Shown here: in pieces, positions 56,788 through 64,000 of the stretch
Layout: every line of letters starts with the position of its first letter
How positions within the stretch are numbered: position 1 is the first letter of the stretch
Source of the DNA: Ahaetulla prasina
Taxonomy: Eukaryota > Chordata > Lepidosauria > Squamata > Colubridae
Assembly: GCF_028640845.1 (NCBI RefSeq)
Contig: NC_080540.1
Location: 152,403,920-152,467,919 of the forward strand
Direction of reading: 5' to 3'
DNA: 64,000 bases
Program-made: the position numbers and the translations under genes
Notes under the pieces: model-generated
Told to the model about the DNA's origin: nothing
The model's database searches: none
What the model saw: the letters and a program-made list of their open reading frames with translations, nothing else

Positions 56788-57177
56788 CAGAGGTGTCAAA
56801 CTCAAGGCCCACAGAGTGCTTAGATCTGGCCTGTGAGACCAGCCTGGAAACAGTGAAAGAACAGTCCACATTGCCTCTGCCAATGAAAATGGAACTCAGG
56901 CTCCATTTTCGGTCACAACGGCCTCCTGCAGCCCTCTGCCGGCAAAAATTGACCTCGGGGAGGCCGCCCTGAGCTCCATTTTTGCTGGCAGAGGACTTCA
57001 GGAAGCCGTTGCAGCCAAAAACAGATCTTGGGAACCCATTTTCCTAAGAGCGCTCAGGCCACCACAGGCGCCTCTGACACAAGTGACCTCAAGCAGGCTA
57101 CGACCAACCTGTCTGTGGCCCCCACAGCCCCCCAAGGTCAAACACAACCCTCAATGAAATCGAGTTTGACATCCCTG
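56788..57177. mobile_element. hAT-like element (GGTGTCAAACTC family), unit A
   Basis: Ends CAGAGGTGTCAAACTCAAGG and GAGTTTGACATCCCTG. Flanking octamers ACATAGAG and GCATAGAA share 6 of 8. The middle has CTCCATTTTCG / GAGCTCCATTTTTGCTGGC pairs. Confidence 0.8.
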
Positions 57178-57289
57178 GCATAGAATTAATTTATGGATGA
57201 TGCACTTGCTTTCATTTATTAACTAAAATACGAGGATAAACAATATGCCCCATCCCTTCTTGGATGAGAAGGGATGTTGCAACTGTCAT

Positions 57290-57450
57290 AAATACATTCC
57301 AGTTACCAAATGCCTGAGTTTTGACCAGTGACCAGGGAGACACTGACGATTGTAACTGTGAGGTTGTAAAGCGAATTACACTTTTTTTCAGTGCCTAAAC
57401 CCTAACCCTAACCCTAAACAAATGGTTATAAATCAAGGACTAGCTATATA
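57290..57450 (+). mobile_element. TIR DNA element remnant, unit A
   Basis: AACTGTCATAAATACATTCC, TTACACTTTTTTTCAGTGCC, then the telomeric tract, then TGGTTATAAATCAAGGACTA. The order matches the right half of the family at 17736. Confidence 0.6.
57398..57420. repeat. internal telomeric repeat, unit A
   Basis: About three and a half CCCTAA units between GTGCCTAAA and AACAAATGG. Vertebrate telomere sequence is TTAGGG/CCCTAA. Confidence 0.9.
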
Positions 57451-57519
57451 TAACAGGTAGCCCTAAGTTAACTATTATGGAGTTCAACTATATTGATACT
57501 ATTGTGCTAGGCATAAAAC

Positions 57520-57836
57520 CAGGGGTGGGATCCTACGGGCTGAACAACCGGTTCACTGAGTGTGTGCTTCACTATGTGCACATGCACACTTTCCTTAAAA
57601 TTGTACTTTCACATTGCAAACAAGGAAAAGAGCAAGGAAAACAGCTGACGAGGCCCAGTTCAATCTGCTGTGCCTGATCAGCTGCGCTTCAGGAGAAGAA
57701 ATAAAGGTCAGTATAACCCGGGGCGGGCAGGTAGGCGGGCCATTCTCACAGCAACAGAGAACCAATTTGCTCTCGGCAGGAAGTGTGAACAACTGGTTCT
57801 CCCGAACAGGTCCGAACCGGTAGAATCCCACCACTG
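57520..57836. mobile_element. hAT-like element, unit A
   Basis: Ends CAGGGGTGGGATCC and GAATCCCACCACTG, with CATAAAAC on both sides (57512-57519 and 57837-57844), an exact 8-bp duplication. Same family as 49145. Confidence 0.9.
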
Positions 57837-58938
57837 CATAAAACCCAAGCTTCAGCGTCCCTCATAAGAATTTCTACCAGTGGGTTTCCTCTCGTTTCTC
57901 TCTGCCCTTCAGTTTGACTCAGAATTATCTATAGGGTTTTCTTCTGTAAAACACAAAGTCCTCCACATGTTCTTACTTTCATATTCAAAAAAACACCAAA
58001 GGAAGTGGGAAGTTTAGTTTGCCCCAAGAGGGCCGTATTCAAATTTATGCACATATGGATGCTTATCTGCCTTCACACATGAGGTAAGCATACACAGCTT
58101 GGTTGGGTTCTTATGCAGCTTCACTCATTCTCTTGGTAGATAAATTCCCTCGCCAAGGCAATGCTAATTCTTCAAGGATCTTTGGAAGATGAATTACAAA
58201 TCATCTTAGAAAATGTAAATTGTGAAGCCAGGAGGAAACCAAGTCCAACTAAGTGAAGTCTGCAAGATGATTTTCACTCAGTGTAATTTTTTTTTTTTGC
58301 CTATAGTTAACTGTGAACTTCAGGGACTACTATCCTATGACATACATTATTAAGCTAGTTGAGTTATATGAGCAAGACTCTCTCTGTGTCCCAGTGTTGA
58401 TAGTGAAGGTATAGAGAGATGGATGGATAGATGAATTTATCAAATATGTATATTGCTGGCTCCCAGCAAGGCAGCAGAGTAGTTAACAGAGGTGACAATA
58501 AAAACAGTAAAATTCAGTTGAAAGAAGAACCAGTTTTCTAAAACTAGTAACATAACAAATACAAAACCGAATAATACATACTTACGTGTAGGTACATATG
58601 AGCCACAGCATAACACTGGGATACCAGACTGAACATCATAAAATGGGAAGAAAAATTAAAGTGAACAAATACATTTTAAGATTCCTTTAAAATGACAACC
58701 CACCTCCCAGCTTAGGGACAATGTGAAACTGCAGTGTTGCTTTGTATCATCCTCTGATGCTTCTATACTCAAAAGAGGTTTCTGTGTCTGCACAGCACAT
58801 GGCCGAAAGCTCTACCGTGTGACATAAGGGCCACAGAAGGCTGCAGAAACTACACCAGGTACATTAACAAGGTGGATAGCATTGCCCTTATGGTACAAAA
58901 CCTCACCGTGAGGTAAAAGATGGTTGCATCACATAGAG

Positions 58939-59313
58939 TAGAGGTGTCAAACTCAAGGCCCACAGAGTGCTTAGATCTGGCCTGTGAGACCACCCTGGAA
59001 ACAGTGAAAGAACAGTCCACGTTGCCTCTGCCAATGAAAATGGAACTCAGGCTCCATTTTTGGTCACAACGGCCTCCTGCAGCCCTCTGCCAGCAAAAAT
59101 GGACCTCAGGGAGGCCGCCCTGAGCTCCATTTTTGCTGGCAGAGGACTGCAGGAAGCCGTTGCAGCCAAAAACAGATCTTGGGAACCCATTTTCTTAAGA
59201 GCGCTCAGACCACCACAGGCGCCTCTGACACAAGTGACCCCAATCTGGCCATGGCCCCCCCAGCCCCCCAAGGTCAAACACAACCCTCAATGAAATCGAG
59301 TTTGACATCCCTG
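58939..59313. mobile_element. hAT-like element (GGTGTCAAACTC family), unit B
   Basis: Copy of 56788-57177 with small deletions in the GACCCCAATCTGGCC region and point changes. Confidence 0.8.
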
Positions 59314-59439
59314 GCATAGAATTAATTTATGGATGATGCACTTGTTTTCATTCTTTAACTAAAATACGAGGATAAACAATATGCCCCATCCCTTCTTGGA
59401 TGAGAAGGGATGCTTCAACTGTCATAAAGACATTCCAGT

Positions 59440-59590
59440 TACCAAATGCCTGAGTTTTGACCAATGACCAGGGAGACACTGACGATTGTAACTGTGAGGT
59501 TGTAAAGCGAATTACACTTTTTTCCAGTGCCTAAACCCTAACCCTAACCCTAAACAAATGGTTATAAATCAAGGACTAGCTATATATAAC
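59440..59590 (+). mobile_element. TIR DNA element remnant with telomeric tract, unit B
   Basis: Copy of 57290-57450. The CCCTAA tract is at about 59534-59556 and has the same unit number as in unit A. Confidence 0.65.
59534..59556. repeat. internal telomeric repeat, unit B
   Basis: Same CCCTAA tract as in unit A, at the same place within the TIR element remnant. Confidence 0.9.
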
Positions 59591-59655
59591 AGGTAGCCCT
59601 AAGTTAACTATTATGGAGTTCAACTATATTGATACTACTGTGCTAGGCATAAAAC

Positions 59656-59972
59656 CAGGGGTGGGATCCTACGGGCTGAACAACCGGTTCACTGAGTGTG
59701 TGCTTCACTATGTGCACGTGCACACTTTCCTTAAAATTGTACTTTCACATTGCAAACAAGGAAAGGAGCAAGGAAAACAGCTGACGAGTCCCAATTCAAT
59801 CTGCTGTGCCTGATCAGCTGCGCTTCAGGAGAAGAAATAAAGGTCAGTATAACCCGGGGCGGGCAGGTAGGCGGGCCATTCTCACAGCAACAGAGAACCA
59901 ATTTGCTCTCGGCAGGAAGTGTGAACAACTGGTTCTCCCGAACAGGTCCGAACCGGTAGAATCCCACCACTG
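59656..59972. mobile_element. hAT-like element, unit B
   Basis: Copy of 57520-57836 with the same octamer CATAAAAC at both borders, so it was copied with its insertion site. Confidence 0.9.
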
Positions 59973-60848
59973 CATAAAACCCAAGCTTCAGTGTCCCTCA
60001 TAAGAATTTCTACCAGTGGGTTTCCTCTCGTTTCTCTCTGCCCTTCAGTTTGACTCAGAATTATCTATAGGGTTTTCTTCTGTAAAACAGAAAGTCCTCC
60101 ACATGTTCTTGCTTTCATATTCAAAAAAACACCAAAGGAAGTGGGAAGTTTAGTTTGCCCCAAGAGGGCCGTATTCAAATTTATGCACATATGGATGCTT
60201 ATCTGCCTTCACACATGAGGTAAGCATACACAGCTTGGTTGGGTTCTTATGCAGCTTCACTCATTCTCTTGGTAGATAAATTCCCTCGCCAAGGCAATGC
60301 TAATTCTTCAAGGATCTTTGGAAGATGAATTACAAATCATCTTAGAAAATGTAAATTGTGAAGCCAGGAGGAAACCAAGTCCAACTAAGTGAAGTCTGCA
60401 AGATGATTTTCACTCAGTGTAATTTTTTTTTTTGCCTATAGTTAACTGTGAACTTCAGGGACTACTATCCTATGACATACATTATTAAGCTAGTTGAGTT
60501 ATATGAGCAAGACTCTCTCTGTGTCCCAGTGTTGATAGTGAAAGTATAGAGAGATGGATGGATAGATGAATTTATCAAATATGTATATTGCTGGCTCCCA
60601 GCAAGGCAGCAGAGTAGTTAACAGAGGTGACAATAAAAACAGTAAAATTCAGTTGAAAGAAGAACCAGTTTTCTAAAACTAGTAACATAACAAATACAAA
60701 ACCGAATAATACATACTTACGTGTACATATGAGCCACAGCATAACACTGGGATACCAGACTGAACATCATAAAATGGGAAGAAAAATTAAAGTGAACAAA
60801 TACGTTTTAAGATTCCTTTTAAAAGTGACTGCTGTAGGATTCTGTGAC

Positions 60849-60990
60849 AAAGTGGCTCAGTGGCTAAGACACTGAGCTTGTTGATCAGAAAGGTCGGCGG
60901 TTCGAATCCCTAATACAGGTCTCCTGCCTGAAAAGGGGGTTGGACTAGATGACCTCTAAGGTCCCTTCCAACTGTTAATCTGTTAAACTC
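60849..60990 (+). mobile_element. tRNA-derived SINE with CR1-type tail
   Basis: AAGTGGCTCAGTGGCTAAGAC (A-box region), GGCGGTTCGAATCCC (B-box region), then CTGCCTGAAAAGGGGGTTGG, ACTAGATGACCTCTAAGG and TCCCTTCCAACTG. The last words match the CR1 LINE 3' end, which suggests mobilisation by a CR1-type reverse transcriptase. Confidence 0.85.
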
Positions 60991-61471
60991 TCTGGCTCAG
61001 GCACTTCTGACATTTCAGAAATTTTTCAAGTATAATTATCTAGAAGTGATGCAACTCCTTATTCCTACGGTAAAGATTTTGTAGAAGGACAAGCTGAGCC
61101 TTCTTCTAGTAGACAAGAAAACAGTTTAAGTTTGCAGAGAGGGCAATTAAGAAGAGGGCATCCTAGAATTAGAAAAGACTCTTCCACTCTGTCAACCAGT
61201 TAAGTGGGTTTCACACTTTTTGGTGAGAAAGCAGTTCCCTGAGGATGGGCTCCAGCACAAGTCCAAAAGCTTGGAAAATTAAACCTCTGGTCCTAGTCCC
61301 AACACAGATTGGATCCTGCAACATTATCCTAGGACACATCTATTTGCCTTCTTTAGTAGTTTTTGTGGTGGATGCAAGCAAGATGAGACTCTGCAGGTAC
61401 ATGTATGAGTTGTATGTGAAGGGGTGAGGATCATATCTGATGATGAAAGCCCAACCATATCCAACCACAGA
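60991..61471. other. unassigned; weak hammerhead-like word
   Basis: Contains CCCTGAGGATGGGCTCCAGC followed by AAGTCCAAAAGCTTGG (61238-61274). This has the CUGANGA...AAA order of other reptilian repeats, but the GAAA core reads AAAA. Otherwise unassigned. Confidence 0.35.
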
Positions 61472-61489
61472 CTTCACCACCACCACCAT

Positions 61490-61531
<42 letters not shown>

Positions 61532-61660
61532 CTCCTCCTCCTCCTCCTCCTCCTCCTCCTCTTCTTCTTCTCCTTCTTCTTCTTCCACTCCTCCTCCTCC
61601 TCCTCCTCCTCCTCCTCCTCCTTCTCCTCCTCCTCCTCCTCCTCCTCCTCCTCCTCCTCC
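61472..61660. repeat. compound trinucleotide tract (ACT)n (CTC)n (CTT)n
   Basis: (CAC/CAT)n, then (ACT)n, then (CTC)n with short (TTC)n interruptions. All six frames give homopolymer-like peptides; these are not genes. Confidence 0.97.
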
Positions 61661-61676
61661 TTTACCATTTTGGATG

Positions 61677-61836
61677 TTGAGGGAGATACAAAGTTCTGGT
61701 TCTTGCATTTTTGGTGGCTTTTTTATTTCCTGCTGTTGTAGTGTGTCTTTGATGTTGTCTCTCCATCTTCTTCTTGGGTCTGCCTTATGTTCTTTGGCCT
61801 TTTCCAAGTCTAACCAAACGACTGTCATTATAGGCC
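61677..61836 (-). pseudogene. LINE C-terminal fragment, minus strand
   Basis: The minus-strand frame 61340-61843 contains, outside the trinucleotide tract, K-A-D-P-R-R-R-W-R-D-N-I-K-D-T-L. This is a typical end segment of RTE/other LINE proteins. The rest of that frame is a translated microsatellite. Confidence 0.45.
61764..61805. repeat. 42-bp direct repeat, left
   Basis: Starts CATCTTCTTCTTGGGTCTGC and matches 63595-63636 exactly. Confidence 0.95.
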
Positions 61837-63560
61837 GCACCAACCAAAGTGGAAAAGAAGATTTTCACAAAGCCCAAGATCGAGGGAGTACGGTGCAGGC
61901 TTGAAGTGGACACGGGATCAGCGATCACCATCATGTCCTGGGACACCCTGGCGAAGTCGCTGCCGTCCGTCAAGCGCCATCTGCAAGCACAGCGGCTACG
62001 AGTGCACGACTACCAGGGAATCGATCCCTGTTCGAGGACCACCTCCGTCCGAGTCGAGTACGGCCCACATAAAAAGACCCTGCCCATCACGATCGTCGAA
62101 GGAACTCTGCCCAGTCTGTTGGGACTAGACTGGTTTCGTGCCCTGGGCATGGGAGTGACTGGCATCTACAGAAGTGACTGCAATTTGAAAGACATTCTCT
62201 TTAACGAGTTCAAGATGTCTTCAAGGACTGCCTGGGCAAGTACAAGGGACCCCTATTTCCTTCAACTTAGACCCCAGGTAGCCCCCATTAGGCTTAAGGC
62301 GAGGAGAGTCCTTTGCCCTAAAACCAAAATTGATAAGGAGCTGGACAAGCTCATAAATCAGGGATTTTGGTGCCAGTCGATCACGCAAAGTGGGAGACGC
62401 CAATCGTCACCCCATCAAACCGGACGGGTCAATTAGAATTTGCGCTGACTACAAGGCGACGCTTAACAAAGCCTTACAGAAAAGCGCTGCACTGGTTCCC
62501 GTAGTGCAACACTTATTGCACTCTTTGGGGCAAGGGCAAGTCTTTGCAAAGTTAGACTTGGCCCAAGCCTACCAACAACTGCCAGTAGACGCCCGCACAG
62601 CTGAAGCCCAAACGATTGTGACGCACAGGGGGGCATTCAAGTGCACCCGATTGCAATTTGGGGTTAGTGTGGCACCAGGGCTGTTCCAAAACCTGATGGA
62701 ACGACTACTGCAAGGGCTCCCAGGGTAGTTCCTACTGATGATGTCCTAATTTCAGGGAAAACATGGAGGAATTGGGGAGTTAAGAAAGGTCTTGAGCATT
62801 TTCCGGACAGCCGGATTAAAAGTCAAGACAAATAAATGCCAGATAGGGGTCGAATCGGTCGATTTCTTGGGCTACCGGATAGACAAGAAAGGAATTCACC
62901 CTACTGAGAGCAAGGTTAAGGCAATTAGGAAGGCTCCAGCGCCCAAAAACAAAGCAGAGCTGCAGGCATTCCTGGGATTGGTTAATTTTACGGTCTTTTA
63001 AAGAACAAAGCAACCGTTCTTGGAACCGCTGCATAGGCTCTTAGGGAAAAATACTGTTTGGTCTTGGGAAAGTCAGAAAATAGGGCTTTTGAAGCAGTAA
63101 AGAACCTGCTCTCAAGTGATAGCCTGCTCATCCAATATCACGACTCACTACCCCTAGTGCTGGTTTATGGCATCCCCTTATGGGGTGGGGCTGTACTCAG
63201 CCATAGACTTCCAAACGGCACAGAAGCCCCTATAGCGTTCTACTCTAGAACGATGTCCTCCCAGAGAGGAACTACAGCCAATTAGACAAAGAAGCACTAG
63301 CCATTGTATCAGGGGTCAAAAATTCCATGAGTATGTCTTTGGGCGGAATTTTGAAATCGTGACTGACCACAGACCGCCATTGGATTACTGGCTGGCGACG
63401 CCAACGCCTGTGGCACTTTCGCCACGCTTGACTCGATGGACTATATTTTAGCCGCCACTTACAAGCTGCAGCATCGACCGGGAAAGAAGTGGGGCATGCA
63501 GACGCTTGAGCCGATGCCCACTGCCAGGGGCGATCAAGACCCCACTCCGGGACACCCATC
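61837..63560 (+). pseudogene. Ty3/Gypsy-type pol fragment, broken
   Basis: Three domains in the usual order. Protease: V-D-T-G-S-A at about 61907, with L-L-G-L-D-W-F at about 62117. Reverse transcriptase: I-C-A-D-Y-K-A-T-L-N-K-A, A-K-L-D-L-A-Q-A-Y-Q-Q-L and a D-D-V-L-I-S-G catalytic box near 62738. RNase H: a damaged segment ending V-T-D-H-R-P near 63380. At least four frame changes (open parts 61849-62436, 62390-62728, 62792-63001, 63058-63285) show it is non-functional. No integrase and no flanking LTRs are seen. The fragment lies between the two 42-bp direct repeats. It was only described, not repaired. Confidence 0.8.
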
Positions 63561-63594
63561 CTCCTTATTGACTCGTTGGACTCTGGCCCAGTCA

Positions 63595-63636
63595 CATCTT
63601 CTTCTTGGGTCTGCCTTATGTTCTTTGGCCTTTTCC
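63595..63636. repeat. 42-bp direct repeat, right
   Basis: Exact copy of 61764-61805. Confidence 0.95.
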
Positions 63637-64000
63637 CCTTTTTGTACATGCCTCGTATGGTATAGAATCCCAAGACATTCTCTCCAAGTGAGCAAATCAC
63701 TTACCTTGCTATCTTTGTATGTAGTTTAAAGTTGGTTCTATTCCAATTCTTTCTCTTATAATCTCATTTTTGATTTTATCCGTTCTGGTCACTCAGCAGC
63801 TTTCCTCAAACATCTCAAACAGACTTCACGGAATTTTTGTAAACAGAGTTCTTGTGGGAATATCATGGATCCCATTTGCAGCTTGAACTAAACTGATCAG
63901 TTCTGCTGCTTCAGGATCCCAGCATCCGATCATTGCTGCTTCATTCTCTGTAGGAGTATTTAAAAACTTCACACTTACTGAGAGCTTTATTATGCTTTCA
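63637..64000. other. no recognised gene
   Basis: AT-rich flank without assigned elements. Confidence 0.5.

Larger units (their letters stand above)
56541..58691. repeat. tandem duplication unit A, 2151 bp
   Basis: From ATGACAACCCACCTCCCAGC to the start of the identical words at 58692. The unit holds a hAT element, a TIR-element remnant with a telomeric tract, a second hAT element, and unique sequence. The first 250 bases differ from unit B at eight positions. Confidence 0.95.
58692..60828. repeat. tandem duplication unit B, about 2137 bp
   Basis: Second unit. It carries the same elements in the same order and ends at CGTTTTAAGATTCCTTTTAAA, next to AAGTGACTGC, where unit A continued into ATGACAACC. 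A short similarity (AAAATGAC / AAAGTGAC) lies at the junction. Confidence 0.95.

Noticed and set aside
57398..57420. True chromosome end
   Set aside because: Only about four CCCTAA units, inside a transposon remnant and duplicated in tandem, so it is an internal telomeric tract.
60849..60925. Functional tRNA gene
   Set aside because: The A- and B-box words are present, but the acceptor stem does not close and a CR1-like tail follows, so it is a SINE.
61340..61904. Long frames with poly-glycine, poly-glutamate, poly-serine and poly-proline runs
   Set aside because: They are translations of a trinucleotide microsatellite.
61837..63560. Intact retroviral-type polymerase gene
   Set aside because: Several frame changes, no integrase and no LTRs. 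Only a broken fragment.

Overview
This window looks like non-coding DNA from a squamate reptile, most likely an advanced snake. The evidence is the mix of repeats: L1, L2/CR1-group and CR1 LINEs, a Penelope-like element, tRNA-derived SINEs with a CR1-type tail, many short hAT-like elements with 8-bp target duplications, and GATA/GACA (Bkm-type) microsatellites growing from LINE tails. No complete host protein-coding gene was recognised. One short minus-strand reading frame (39349-39600), with splice-like borders, is the only candidate host exon. One 100-N assembly gap lies at 9919-10018.

Layout. 0-3.5 kb: LINE tails, a degraded LINE frame and a short hAT element. 3.5-8.0 kb: a minus-strand L1 bounded by a 13-bp target duplication. 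It is internally deleted, invaded by an L2, then tandemly duplicated (about 1.45 kb units). 8-23.4 kb: mostly unrecognised sequence with two copies of one LINE 3' end, CR1 and L2 fragments, LTR pieces and terminal-inverted-repeat DNA elements. 23.8-35.0 kb: a nest of insertions. An old minus-strand L1-like element is split by a plus-strand L1. That L1 carries a solo LTR and was in turn split by a full-length 6.1-kb L1 (28428-34510) with a perfect 19-bp target duplication, an intact ORF1 and a frameshifted ORF2. 35-43 kb: hAT elements, an L2 3' part with a 259-codon open frame, long TA and CA tracts, and a Penelope-like fragment. 42.5-47.2 kb: two head-to-head Penelope-type terminal repeats with hammerhead-ribozyme-like cores, followed by a nearly full-length L2 (43960-47107) and a SINE. 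47-56.5 kb: hAT elements, an interrupted DNA element carrying a second hammerhead-like repeat and an L2, and a 5'-truncated L1 with its target duplication. 56.5-60.8 kb: a 2.15-kb tandem duplication, each unit holding two hAT elements and a short internal telomeric tract. 60.8-64 kb: a tRNA-like SINE, a long trinucleotide tract and a broken Ty3/Gypsy pol fragment bracketed by 42-bp direct repeats.

How the parts relate: there is no operon or pathway. The elements are linked as autonomous donors and their hitchhikers. L1 and L2 supply reverse transcriptase, the SINE shares a tail with CR1-type LINEs, and the short hAT-like and other inverted-repeat elements depend on transposases encoded elsewhere. 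I did not find a convincing new gene system. The most notable points are the layered insertions, the hammerhead-like Penelope repeats, and the telomeric tract caught inside a duplicated transposon. All family assignments are from reading, not from database searches.
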